Shown piece after piece: positions 6,929 to 14,397 of a stretch of 31,269 nt of DNA. The translations under genes and the position numbers were made by a program. The notes under the pieces are model-generated. The model was not told where the DNA came from and did no database searches. It saw nothing but the letters and a program-made list of their open reading frames with translations. Positions within the stretch are counted from its first letter, which is position 1. Every line of letters starts with the position of its first letter. Source of the stretch: a virus; IMG/VR virus record IMGVR_UViG_3300023116_000208, positions 1 through 31,269 of that record; one strand, given 5' to 3'.

Positions 6929-8101
6929 TTAAAATAACTCTAGTTGTGTATCTTGTTTATCTTCTTTAACATCACTATAGATAGGCTCATAGTTTAGCGT
7001 CCAATATTTAAGCCTAGCCTCAGCCACCTTAACATATTCTAACTCACGCTCTATGCCTATGCACTCAAAGCCTAGCAAGTTAGCTGCTATAGCCGTGGTG
7101 CCACTGCCTAAGAATGGCTCTAATATTGTGCCACCTGGCGGGGTGATTAGCTTACATAAGTACTTCATTAGCTCAATAGGCTTAACCGTAGGATGGATGT
7201 TAGCTTTAGGTTGCTGCCCGCTTATACCTGCGTAGGGGTTAGCTTTCTTACTACCATCTTTATGTTTCATAACTAAGCCCGCAGATCCCTCTTTTCTGCC
7301 TGTAAGCTCTGCATTTGTTTTTTTTCTAAGCCCATCTAGCCCCGCCTGGCGTTCGTTAGGTTGCGCCTTGGCACAATAAAAGAATCTGTTTACACTAGGG
7401 GCTTGAATATCTAGCAGGTTGCTTGCATGCTCATCTAGTATAATATTCATGGGGTAGCGGCCTTTATTGTTTTGTACATAGTTTGTATGTCGAAATATAT
7501 GATGAGGCTTTGCTTTACCCCCCTCATGTAAAACCTCCCCTGTCTGCTTTCTACAAGCATCTATATTTATGCCCCCTGTACCATGCTTTAAAACATTCTC
7601 AGCTACACTGCCTATAAGTTGCTTGCGTACTAAAAGGATAGGCTCATAAGCGGGTTTTAATGCTGTGCCCCATCCATCATACTTATTAGCCCCTTTAATT
7701 TTATAAATAGCCTTACTAACATCATGAGACTTAGGGAAACCGCTACCATATAGCCACTGTAAAACATCTCTAATCTCAAAGCCCGCAACCCTCAAAGATA
7801 GCCCCATTAAGTCTTGAGTACGTGACCCCGCAAAGATTAGAGCATGTGCCCCAGGCTTCATTACCCTATATACCTCACGCCATAAGGCGGGCGGTGGCAC
7901 GAAGCCATCCCATGATTTACCCATGAAGCCTTTAGCAGCGGGTAAGTAACTATAGTTACCTAGTGCCCACTCTTTAAGACATGACATCAGGGCACTATGT
8001 GAGATATTGGATAATCCATAAGGCGGATCACTCACCACAGCATCTATAGAGTTATCATCTAGCTTAGTAAGCTCATGCAAGCTATCGCCATGTATTATCA
8101 T
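6929..8101 (-). CDS. Beta-class DNA N6-adenine / N4-cytosine methyltransferase
   Basis: The 390-residue protein begins MIIHGDSLHEL and has catalytic motif IV DPPY at residues 25-28 and the SAM-binding motif I EPFLGSGTT at ~328-336. Motif IV before motif I, with a long variable target-recognition region between, is the beta class of amino-methyltransferases. VKPIELMKYL before motif I is the usual motif X. The start ATG at 8101 overlaps the TAA of the large terminase (TAATG), with AGGAG upstream. No restriction partner is adjacent, although a PD-(D/E)XK-like gene lies two genes upstream. It probably modifies phage DNA to evade restriction or to mark DNA for packaging or transcription; the target sequence cannot be read from the protein. 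Confidence 0.9.
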   Translation of the reverse strand: MIIHGDSLHELTKLDDNSIDAVVSDPPYGLSNISHSALMSCLKEWALGNYSYLPAAKGFMGKSWDGFVPPPALWREVYRVMKPGAHALIFAGSRTQDLMGLSLRVAGFEIRDVLQWLYGSGFPKSHDVSKAIYKIKGANKYDGWGTALKPAYEPILLVRKQLIGSVAENVLKHGTGGINIDACRKQTGEVLHEGGKAKPHHIFRHTNYVQNNKGRYPMNIILDEHASNLLDIQAPSVNRFFYCAKAQPNERQAGLDGLRKKTNAELTGRKEGSAGLVMKHKDGSKKANPYAGISGQQPKANIHPTVKPIELMKYLCKLITPPGGTILEPFLGSGTTAIAANLLGFECIGIERELEYVKVAEARLKYWTLNYEPIYSDVKEDKQDTQLELF

Positions 8102-9459
8102 TAAAAGCTCCTAGTCTTAGCTGAGCCTACTTTAACATCTTTGTTAATGCGTTTAGCCCGTGGTGTGTAGCTGCGGTGTGACTCTGTCCAGTGATGAAAT
8201 ATGCAATCATACCGCAAAGCGTCTAAAGGGTCCTCTCGCCCATCTTTCTTAGGTTGCTCTTTAGTATCCCATGCGTAACTTAATAATGCTTTCCTTAAGC
8301 TATTGCCCGTGGCCCGCTCCCCCCGTTCCCACACCTCACGAGTGATAAGATACTTATTACTATTAAATGCCCGCTTTAATCTTTGCACCCCGTTTAAAAT
8401 ATCTATCCTTACAGGGTCAGTCGTAGAGCGTAGGGGCAAGCCTATGCCACCCTCACTAGGCGTTTTACGGATAAGCCTAAAAGCACTAAGCCCCGTATGG
8501 TCCGACCTAGCCCGCCCCGCTTTATCTGCCACGCCCGTATCTATCCATATTCTTTTACCTGGTGCGGATGACTGCATAGACCGTGGCCATGCTACTTGTA
8601 GGATCATTGTACTTAGCTGCTCTATAGTGACCTCTTGCGGGTTAATCTCATGTACCACTATAGATGCTTCCCTAACCTCATCATAGACTATAACTAGTAC
8701 GCTAGGCTTCCTAAAGCCCCAGTCTATAGCGATACGCCCGCCCATGGATGGACTATACTTAAAGTTATCTATCACATGCCTATCTGGGTTAAACTCAGAA
8801 TACACTAGCCCACTAGGCGGCTTAGGTTTATTTAGCACCATGGCCTCACGCTCATCATTAGGTAAAAGCTCAGTGGCCTTAAACCACTCATCTGATAGAT
8901 TATCTTGATTTACGTAAGATGTATAGAGTAATGGTGTGCAGTTAGCTTGCTCAGCAAGCTTACACCACCAGGCATCTATCACGGGCAAGCCTACTAAAAC
9001 CATGATGGGGGATGGCCCGCTACGCAAGCGGCCTAAAGCCTTATATGCCACCTCCGCTGTAAGCGTCTGACATTCATCTATGAATACTACCCCGCTTGTT
9101 ATGTTAAGTCCCTCTAATGGGTTGTGGGTAGCCTCTCGCGTACCTGGCCTATAGTATGATCTACACCATACACTAGACCCCGTATGTGTATCTAGCCACA
9201 CCTTATTAGTGTGATTATAAGACCACCCTAAAGGGGCTAGCCACTTCTCTATTTCTGGCATAAGTACTGAGTTATAGCGGGGCGTGGTATCTGTCACTAT
9301 GAGCGAGCTAGTGCCTGGCCTCATCTTAGCCACTGTGAGTAGTGAAAACACTAAAGCACTAGTCTTGCCACTTCCCCAGCCACAGCGGGCACTAATAACT
9401 TTATCTTCACGCAAAATAGCACTAATGATAGATAATTGTAGCTCATTTAATATTACCAC
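8101..9459 (-). CDS. terL: Terminase large subunit
   Basis: A 452-residue packaging motor. The ATPase domain has a Walker A-type loop RCGWGSGKT at 25-33, in which the usual first Gly is Cys, and Walker B VVFIDE at 124-129. The RNase H-like nuclease domain starts with IAIDWGFRKP (Asp246), with further acids in WIDTGVADKAG and EDPLDALRYD near the C-terminus. It cuts concatemers and pumps DNA through the portal. The start is GTG at 9459: an in-frame TAA lies directly upstream, so no earlier start is possible. It overlaps the end of the upstream nuclease-like gene by 17 bp and is coupled to the methyltransferase by TAATG. Confidence 0.92.
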   Translation of the reverse strand: MVILNELQLSIISAILREDKVISARCGWGSGKTSALVFSLLTVAKMRPGTSSLIVTDTTPRYNSVLMPEIEKWLAPLGWSYNHTNKVWLDTHTGSSVWCRSYYRPGTREATHNPLEGLNITSGVVFIDECQTLTAEVAYKALGRLRSGPSPIMVLVGLPVIDAWWCKLAEQANCTPLLYTSYVNQDNLSDEWFKATELLPNDEREAMVLNKPKPPSGLVYSEFNPDRHVIDNFKYSPSMGGRIAIDWGFRKPSVLVIVYDEVREASIVVHEINPQEVTIEQLSTMILQVAWPRSMQSSAPGKRIWIDTGVADKAGRARSDHTGLSAFRLIRKTPSEGGIGLPLRSTTDPVRIDILNGVQRLKRAFNSNKYLITREVWERGERATGNSLRKALLSYAWDTKEQPKKDGREDPLDALRYDCIFHHWTESHRSYTPRAKRINKDVKVGSAKTRSF

Positions 9460-10435
9460 TTATACTATCCATGTGCTCAGTGAATCGTTTAAAATCATCC
9501 TCATCGGGTATATACTTCTCATTCATAAATATAATTAGTAAGTCAGACTCTTTAAGCATCTCTAAAAAGCTTGGTTTAAAGCCGTATCTAATAGAGCTCT
9601 TATATAGAGTAGCCTCTAGTGTACTTTTATCTAAATCAAACATATCACCCCGCCACTCTATAACTAAGCTCATAGCCCCAGTGCCCACGGCCCCCGCTAA
9701 TGATCTTAAAATATTAGAGGTAGCTCTTTTAGAATTATCATAAAAGCCTGAGTCCATCATAATATCATGTAAATGCTGCCATCCTCTTAAGGGCTTTTGA
9801 TCATATCTAATATAAAAGTATTTGCTCTTAAGTCGTCTTGAAATCATGGGGGGCTTATTGTCCCTCTCTTGAATGGTTTCTAACTGCGGTGTGGGCGGTA
9901 TAATTTCAAGTTTAACACATCGGGGCCTATCTAAGTTATTAAATAAATCGTGAATGCTACCACTATCCTTAATGTCTTCATAATAAGATGCAAGGGGGCG
10001 GGGCTCAGTCCATACCTTAGTATTACTATCACCATAGTACATCATGACTTGAGCGTCTCTAAAATTCCACCCATCACGATTAGTGGCCGTGTACATAAAG
10101 ACGGGCACTATAAAATAATTATTAAATAGCTCACTCTTTAACTCTTTAAGAATAGCACTTTTAACTGAGTCTTTCACATTAACTTGGCTATCTTTAACTA
10201 GCCTAGTCTTAACTTCAATTACTAGCACTTGCTCATACTCATCATAGTATAAAGCATCACATACAGGGATTTCACCGCCTGTGGATTCTCTAAATGTAAA
10301 CGGATTACGCTGCTTATAATAGTTGCCCATATTGCACCGCTTAATCATGGATGCGAATAAAAAGAGGCAGTGATTATGGATATTGAGATTTAAAGCACGT
10401 GCCTCTAAATCTTCTTTACTTAGTTTAGTATTCAT
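9443..10435 (-). CDS. PD-(D/E)XK nuclease-like protein between terminase genes
   Basis: A 330-residue protein I cannot place in a named family. Residues 50-78 contain the core of a PD-(D/E)XK nuclease: acidic residue E55, D60 in GGEIPVCDALYY, then a hydrophobic strand ending in IEVK (E74, K76). The flanks predict alternating helices and strands (YYDEYEQVLVIEVKTRLV, NYFIVPVFMYTA). The C-terminal half (from ~200) has a basic stretch and a helical region but no motif I can name. It lies between the small and large terminase genes and overlaps the latter by 17 bp, so it may process DNA ends, degrade host DNA or resolve branches before packaging. GGAG is 14 nt from the ATG, so initiation may be weak. 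Confidence 0.6.
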   Translation of the reverse strand: MNTKLSKEDLEARALNLNIHNHCLFLFASMIKRCNMGNYYKQRNPFTFRESTGGEIPVCDALYYDEYEQVLVIEVKTRLVKDSQVNVKDSVKSAILKELKSELFNNYFIVPVFMYTATNRDGWNFRDAQVMMYYGDSNTKVWTEPRPLASYYEDIKDSGSIHDLFNNLDRPRCVKLEIIPPTPQLETIQERDNKPPMISRRLKSKYFYIRYDQKPLRGWQHLHDIMMDSGFYDNSKRATSNILRSLAGAVGTGAMSLVIEWRGDMFDLDKSTLEATLYKSSIRYGFKPSFLEMLKESDLLIIFMNEKYIPDEDDFKRFTEHMDSISGNIK

Positions 10436-10484
10436 GATAGCTATGATTTACTCCTATCTTTTTTTAGGGGTGTTTTGTGTTAAG

Positions 10485-10522
10485 ACTAAAAAGCTCAGCT
10501 ATTACCAGTTGAGCTTTTTAGT
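10485..10522. terminator. 13-bp perfect hairpin over the end of terS
   Basis: ACTAAAAAGCTCA (10485-10497) and TGAGCTTTTTAGT (10510-10522) are perfect complements around a 12-nt loop, with an A-rich 5' arm and T-rich 3' arm on either strand. The stop codon of the terminase small subunit (10495-10497) lies in the stem. This is the strongest simple hairpin in the window. It could stop or attenuate transcription entering the nuclease and large terminase genes, or protect the 3' end of a terS transcript. Confidence 0.65.
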
Positions 10523-10965
10523 TTATCCTGTGCTTGCTTAATAAACGATAGCACTTGCTCAGTGCCATCTGTTTTATTGACGTTTAAATCTAATTCTTTG
10601 CGGGCTCCCCATTCTCTAGGATAGCGGCGGTCTAGTATCCATGCCGCCGCCCGCCAGTCATCATGGGCTTGTTGCTTAATGATCTCTAGCATCTGTGCTT
10701 CAAAAGCTGGTCGGGTGCTATTAACCGCTTCATTAAAGTCTGGATACTTTTCCATCCAATTATAATAGGTCTGCTCACTAATGTTAACAATACCACATAC
10801 AGCTTTAATGGATAAGCCCGCTACTAGACCATCGCATATGGCGTCTACTATCTCAGCACAATACTTAGTACGTTTATATGTACGCGTTATACTCAAGTCT
10901 CCTCTAGCACTAGCTGCCTCACGTTTAGCTAGACCCTCTAAAGCTTTGTTATCTATTGATCCCAT
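10495..10965 (-). CDS. terS: Terminase small subunit
   Basis: This 156-residue protein has the pattern of many phage small terminases: a basic N-terminal segment (RTYKRTKYCAEIV), an HTH at ~47-78 (GLVAGLSIKAVCGIVNISEQ, then TYYNWMEKYPDF), and a central helical region with DDWRAAAWILDRRYPREWG, the W-x-A-A-x-W-x-L-x-R-R-x-P motif, before a short charged tail. It binds the packaging site and loads the large subunit. The ATG at 10965 has GGAGG upstream inside the ssb gene and overlaps its end by 13 bp. Its 3' end lies in a strong hairpin. The large subunit follows after one intervening gene rather than directly. Confidence 0.85.
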   Translation of the reverse strand: MGSIDNKALEGLAKREAASARGDLSITRTYKRTKYCAEIVDAICDGLVAGLSIKAVCGIVNISEQTYYNWMEKYPDFNEAVNSTRPAFEAQMLEIIKQQAHDDWRAAAWILDRRYPREWGARKELDLNVNKTDGTEQVLSFIKQAQDKLKSSTGNS

Positions 10966-11366
10966 GGAATAAAGCCTCCATCATTAGTATCTAAGTCTAG
11001 CTCTGGCTTCTTTTCTAAATTAGATGCCCATCTTTCTTTAGCAGTAGTAAGCTTATTAAGGGGCGTAATCTTATCACACATTACATAGTATGCGGTTACT
11101 TTCTTACCCTCTTTGTTTTCGTAGCTATCACTTCTAAATTTACCCTCTATGTAAACCTTAGACCCCTTGCCCAGCTTAAGTGCTTTCTCAGCTACATAGC
11201 CAAAGCATTTAATTTTATGCCAGGTAGTAAGATCTTTAAACTCTCCACTTTCTTTATCTTTAATATATTCAGAAGTGGCTAAATTAAAAGTTACTAGCTT
11301 ACTATAGCTAGGGGATTGCTCAGGATCTGCCCCCACATTACCTATTAACATTATTTTATTAAGCAT
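10953..11366 (-). CDS. ssb: Single-stranded DNA-binding protein
   Basis: A 137-residue OB-fold SSB: MLNKIMLIGNVGADPE, FNLATSEYIKDK, TTWHKIKCFGYVAEKALKLG, KGSKVYIEGKF and YENKEGKKVTAYYVMCDKI follow the bacterial SSB pattern. It coats single strands in replication and recombination. The usual acidic C-terminal tip (Asp-Asp-Ile-Pro-Phe) is changed: after an acidic stretch (ELDLDTNDGG) it ends FIPWDQ. The stop is TAG and lies inside the terS start region. The ATG at 11366 overlaps the regulator's stop, with AAGGGG 7 nt upstream. Being in the same operon as terminase, rather than with the initiator, is unusual. Confidence 0.92.
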   Translation of the reverse strand: MLNKIMLIGNVGADPEQSPSYSKLVTFNLATSEYIKDKESGEFKDLTTWHKIKCFGYVAEKALKLGKGSKVYIEGKFRSDSYENKEGKKVTAYYVMCDKITPLNKLTTAKERWASNLEKKPELDLDTNDGGFIPWDQ

Positions 11367-11622
11367 CTAGCTGCCCCTTTATAGTTGTGATTTGGAAGTC
11401 AAGATCTCTTATAGAGTTAAAAAGCTTATCTCGCTCATTCTCTAAATAAGTTACCCTATCATTTAATGATAAGTTAGTGGGTACGCCCGTGGCCATCATT
11501 TCTTGTATGATCTGCCTAACGGCTTGCCCTCTGCTTATAACTTGGGCACTTGCTATGCTATCTAAATATTCTACTTGCTCTGAAAGTAGGGAGACTGTTA
11601 CTTGTGTTTTATTACTAGACAT
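11359..11622 (-). CDS. Ribbon-helix-helix regulator with coiled-coil tail
   Basis: An 87-residue protein. Residues 5-44 fit a ribbon-helix-helix (CopG/MetJ-like) DNA-binding fold: a short strand TQVTVSLL, then helices SEQVEYLDSIASAQ and SRGQAVRQIIQEMM. Residues ~52-86 form a heptad-like coiled coil (RVTYLENERDKLFNSIRDLD), which would oligomerise dimers. It is the first gene of the minus-strand packaging operon and is transcribed divergently from thyX, with 57 bp between the two ATGs, so it is a good candidate to regulate both. A strong ribosome-binding site (AGAGGTGAT) lies close to the ATG. It overlaps ssb by 8 bp. Confidence 0.7.
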   Translation of the reverse strand: MSSNKTQVTVSLLSEQVEYLDSIASAQVISRGQAVRQIIQEMMATGVPTNLSLNDRVTYLENERDKLFNSIRDLDFQITTIKGQLDA

Positions 11623-11679
11623 ATATCACCTCTAATGTTACTTATAATAAATTACTTTAACTTAATCAAGAGTAAGTTT
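11623..11679. promoter_or_regulatory. Divergent control region between RHH regulator and thyX
   Basis: These 57 bp separate two divergent ATGs. TATAAT at 11643-11648 is a consensus -10 for thyX and, as TTATAATAA is nearly palindromic, could also serve the other strand; I see no good -35. TTACTT occurs at 11638-11643 and 11652-11657 (14-bp period), with a third copy at 11598-11603 inside the regulator gene. These could be half-sites for the adjacent RHH protein, which typically binds short repeats. Confidence 0.4.
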
Positions 11680-12336
11680 ATGAAAAAAAAGATAGATGAC
11701 TTTGGCTTTATAGAGCTAGTGGATACCATGGGCAGTGCTACCAGTGTAGTTAATGCTGCCCGTGTGAGCTTTGGCAAAAGAGTAGAGGGCGGCTTAACAG
11801 ATAAAGATAAGAATTTAATTAAATACTTATGGACGCATAAGCACACCTCCCCCTTTAGACATGCGTTTTTTACATTCCATATTAAGGCCCCTATATTCGT
11901 AATAAGGCAGTGGCAAAAGCACCAGGTAGGCTGTTCATGGAATGAGATAAGCGGGCGGTATGTTAAACTAGATCATAGCATTTATTGCCCTGATGTGTGG
12001 CGTAAGTCCATTAAAGATGTTAAGCAAGGCAGCGGGGGTGCTGTGAATAATCAAGAGGCTATCACAGACTTATACTTATCAGCGTGTGAGTATAGTTATG
12101 CTGCTTATAAAGAGATGCTTAAGCAAGGGGTAGCTCGTGAGCAAGCCCGCATGATATTGCCCTTGGCTCAGTTTACAGAGTGCTATTGGAGTGCCTCACT
12201 GCATGCCGTAATACACTTTTTACAGCTAAGACTAGCTAAGGATGCACAGGCAGAAATCAGATATTATGCCCAGGCTATTAGGGCACTAGTAGAGAATGAC
12301 GAAAGCTTTAAGTTTATAATGGATGTATGCTTATGA
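11680..12336 (+). CDS. thyX: Flavin-dependent thymidylate synthase, divergent
   Basis: The 218-residue protein fits ThyX: SPFRHAFFTFHIKAPIFVIR, then the signature region KHQVGCSWNEISGRY at 80-94, and the C-terminal REQARMILPLAQFTECYWS, HFLQLR and AQAEIRYYAQAI. ThyX makes dTMP from dUMP using FAD, NADPH and methylene-tetrahydrofolate. The canonical R-H-R-x2-S-x-N-E-x-S-x-R-Y is altered: the first Arg is Lys, the second is Gln, and there is one extra residue before N-E. The usual N-x-R before the S-L-x-x-F-L-x-L-R segment reads S-x-H. I chose the ATG at 11680, which lies after the upstream -10-like sequence, over an upstream frame opening into the regulator gene. It overlaps the deaminase gene by ATGA. 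Confidence 0.88.
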   Translation: MKKKIDDFGFIELVDTMGSATSVVNAARVSFGKRVEGGLTDKDKNLIKYLWTHKHTSPFRHAFFTFHIKAPIFVIRQWQKHQVGCSWNEISGRYVKLDHSIYCPDVWRKSIKDVKQGSGGAVNNQEAITDLYLSACEYSYAAYKEMLKQGVAREQARMILPLAQFTECYWSASLHAVIHFLQLRLAKDAQAEIRYYAQAIRALVENDESFKFIMDVCL

Positions 12337-12776
12337 ATAAGTGGCATAAACACTGGCTAGAGCATGCTAAACTATTCGCTAGTGCCTCATACTGCCCACG
12401 TGGTAAAGTAGGGGCCTTTATAATTGATGCTAATAATAATCCCATAAGTGCAGGCTTTAACGGGGCCCCCCGTAAAGCAGTGGGCTTGCTATGCGGTGGG
12501 GAGGCTTGTGATAGGGATAGATACCATATAGAGAGTGGCACCCGTATAGAGTGGGGATGTCATCATGCAGAGCAAAACGCCATAGCTAATGCCGCCCGTG
12601 CGGGCATAGCTTTAGAGGGGTGTACTATGGTGATAAGTACTAATCCATGTTTAGCATGTGCCCGCCTTATTCATCATGCGGGGCTTAAAACAGTGGTAGT
12701 GAGTGCAGATAGTAAATATAATAGAGACGGCTTAGACTATCTTGAGAGGCACCATATAAGCGTTATATCCATCTAG
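12333..12776 (+). CDS. dCMP deaminase
   Basis: A 147-residue (149 from an alternative ATG at 12327) zinc-dependent deaminase. The catalytic zinc site is visible as HAEQN in GCHHAEQNAIANAARAG and PCLAC in TNPCLACARLI; CPRGKVGAFIID and GFNGAPRK are typical of the dCMP deaminase family. It converts dCMP to dUMP, the substrate of ThyX encoded just upstream. ATG 12333 forms an ATGA overlap with thyX and has GGA 9 nt upstream, so I prefer it. It ends in TAG and converges with the helicase loader gene, overlapping it by 14 bp on opposite strands. Confidence 0.9.
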   Translation: MNKWHKHWLEHAKLFASASYCPRGKVGAFIIDANNNPISAGFNGAPRKAVGLLCGGEACDRDRYHIESGTRIEWGCHHAEQNAIANAARAGIALEGCTMVISTNPCLACARLIHHAGLKTVVVSADSKYNRDGLDYLERHHISVISI

Positions 12777-13629
12777 ATACCTCTTGACCCTTAGCACGTC
12801 TATCTGGCCCTATCATGTGCAGTGGGTTACCAAAGATGTTTTGAAGTCTACTAAGTGCCATCTCGTTACGGTCTAAAAGCTTAGTAAAGATTTGCTTAGG
12901 CGTAAGATTGCTAGTTAATATTATGCTTAGCTGCCCTGCTCTGTACTTCTCATACATGATGCCTATAAGCTCTATAGTGGTAGTAGTAAACCATTCACTA
13001 TAATTAGAACGTCCCCCCAGGCCGCCAAATTCATCCAATAAAAGAATATCAACATTATCTAGCATAGAATCTAAGAAGCTATCATTAGTGCCCCATGATT
13101 TCTTTTCATTTTGAAAAGCATGATGATGATGCACATATTTAACTTTATAGCCCGCCATGCTCAAGTGCTTAGCAATGATATAGCTTATAGTGCTTTTACC
13201 ATTACCGCTTTTACCATACATAAAAAGCGAGGGCGGTATATGGGGGAGGTAGCTGCTTAGAATATCACTAATCATAGCTTGCTGTGCGGGGCTATCATAA
13301 ATGTAATTAGCTAAGGAGGCATCATAGGCATCATTAGGCAAGTGTGCCCTCTGTAATCTATTTAGTGCCTGTGCTAGATTAGAACATGTAGGACATGGCA
13401 AAGCCATAGGCTTAAAGCCATCTCGCTTATAAACATAACCGTTAGCACAATTACATGGGACCTCACCCGCTACTAAGTAGCGTGCTTTGCCGCGTTTAAT
13501 TAAATCATATGTATGCAATGAATCTGCATTAACTGTTTTGAGATATTCAGGAGGCGGGGGCGGCTTAGCACCTGGTGCTATGTTGATGCCATCCAATATG
13601 CTTATAAGTGCAGTGCCTAATTTTTCCAT
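12763..13629 (-). CDS. DnaC-like replicative helicase loader
   Basis: A 288-residue AAA+ ATPase: Walker A GKSGNGKST at 139-147, Walker B ILLLDE at 195-200, and sensor-like LTSNLTP. The N-terminal part has a probable zinc site, C59-x-C61 and C79-x2-C82 (PCNCANG ... PCPTC), and a Pro-rich stretch (PPPPPEY). This is the DnaC/DnaI plan: the N-terminal zinc domain contacts the DnaB helicase and the AAA+ domain binds single strands. It starts at ATG 13629 within the last codons of the initiator gene, as lambda P follows O, with AGGGGG upstream. No helicase gene is in the window, so it probably loads the host DnaB. Confidence 0.85.
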   Translation of the reverse strand: MEKLGTALISILDGINIAPGAKPPPPPEYLKTVNADSLHTYDLIKRGKARYLVAGEVPCNCANGYVYKRDGFKPMALPCPTCSNLAQALNRLQRAHLPNDAYDASLANYIYDSPAQQAMISDILSSYLPHIPPSLFMYGKSGNGKSTISYIIAKHLSMAGYKVKYVHHHHAFQNEKKSWGTNDSFLDSMLDNVDILLLDEFGGLGGRSNYSEWFTTTTIELIGIMYEKYRAGQLSIILTSNLTPKQIFTKLLDRNEMALSRLQNIFGNPLHMIGPDRRAKGQEVSRWI

Positions 13630-14363
13630 GTTACCCCCTCGTTAGCAATCTCGTATCTAATAAACTTTTGAGTCTGTGCACCTGGTGTGATGTTAAACCA
13701 TTGGGCACGCTTCAATAGCTCAGCTTTAGCTTGTGAGTAATTAGTAAATTTATTTAGACGCTGCCAAGTAGGCTCCTGTGATAGTCTATATTCTAATACA
13801 TCTGGCCTTAGCTCATCCGCATTACAAGGGCCATCAATATTAAAATTATGACTAGCATAGTAAGCTCTGTAATGTTCATAATCTGAGTTATCCGTATTGT
13901 TATTATTATTGTTAATATTGTTATATATTGTATTGTATGACAATTTGTCACTATCCATAGTGACATTCTGGCATATACCTAGTGACATTTTGTCACTACC
14001 CCTAGTGACATTTTGACATGATGACATTTTGTCATATGACAATTTGTCACTATCATTTACGTTAATTTGTTTTACTTCACTGTGAAAGATTACTAAATGA
14101 TGTACTGTTATGCTTGTGGGTGTGTTCTTAGCTTGAATGCGTTTAGTATCCTTACTTATCCACCCCAGCTGCTCTAACTCATCTAGTGCTCTTAGTACAC
14201 TGCGGTAACTGACTTTAGCAAAATCAGCTATAGACTTTAATGCTATTGTTCTAGTCCATGTGTGCCAGTCTACTTTCATGAGTATAGTTAGCATTACTAC
14301 TTTAACAGTAGGTTTTATATCCGCTTGCATTACTGCATAGCGTAAGTCGTATTCATTAACCAT
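13617..14363 (-). CDS. Replication initiator (lambda O-like), carries origin iterons
   Basis: A 248-residue protein. Residues ~1-95 form a winged-helix DNA-binding domain (LKSIADFAKVSYRSVLRALDEL, then EQLGWISKD). Residues ~104-143 are a low-complexity linker of repeated SDKLS/SDKMS and CQNVT units, encoded by six 13-bp palindromic iterons; residues 144-161 (Asn-rich) are encoded by the adjacent AT-rich stretch. The C-terminal part (~162-248) likely binds the helicase loader. This is the arrangement of lambda O, where origin repeats lie inside the gene. GGAG is 5 nt from the ATG. It stops with TAG inside the start region of the loader gene. It should bind the iterons and recruit the loader and host helicase. 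Confidence 0.82.
   Translation of the reverse strand: MVNEYDLRYAVMQADIKPTVKVVMLTILMKVDWHTWTRTIALKSIADFAKVSYRSVLRALDELEQLGWISKDTKRIQAKNTPTSITVHHLVIFHSEVKQINVNDSDKLSYDKMSSCQNVTRGSDKMSLGICQNVTMDSDKLSYNTIYNNINNNNNNTDNSDYEHYRAYYASHNFNIDGPCNADELRPDVLEYRLSQEPTWQRLNKFTNYSQAKAELLKRAQWFNITPGAQTQKFIRYEIANEGVTWKN
13894..14049. other. Putative replication origin: six iterons and AT-rich unwinding region
   Basis: Six 13-bp palindromes of form TGACAWTTTGTCA (two degenerate in the right half) occupy 13938-14049, next to an almost pure AT stretch at 13894-13937. Both lie inside the initiator gene in frame. Starts are spaced 23, 22, 23, 16 and 15 bp, so the first four lie on nearly the same helix face. Iterons followed by an AT-rich DNA unwinding element match lambda ori. 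The repeats and geometry are visible; origin function is inferred. Confidence 0.75.
13938..14049. repeat. Six 13-bp palindromic iterons
   Basis: Copies: TGACAATTTGTCA at 13938 and 14037; TGACATTTTGTCA at 13983 and 14022; variants TGACATTCTGGCA at 13961 and TGACATTTTGACA at 14006. Four of six are near-perfect palindromes with a central A/T triplet, as expected for the site of a dimeric winged-helix initiator. Most are flanked by TAG on the left and CTA on the right, extending the symmetry. Confidence 0.9.
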
Positions 14364-14397
14364 GCTTTACTCCATGGGTGCGTGTGTTAAGCGTGCT

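Noticed and set aside
8303-8686. Long plus-strand frame of 127 residues inside terL
   Set aside because: It lies wholly opposite the terminase gene, has no ribosome-binding site and shows no protein-like features.
10465-10473. ACACCCCTA shared by leaders of the nuclease-like gene and nrdJ as a late promoter element
   Set aside because: Only a 9-mer at different distances from the starts, with no partner block; too weak.
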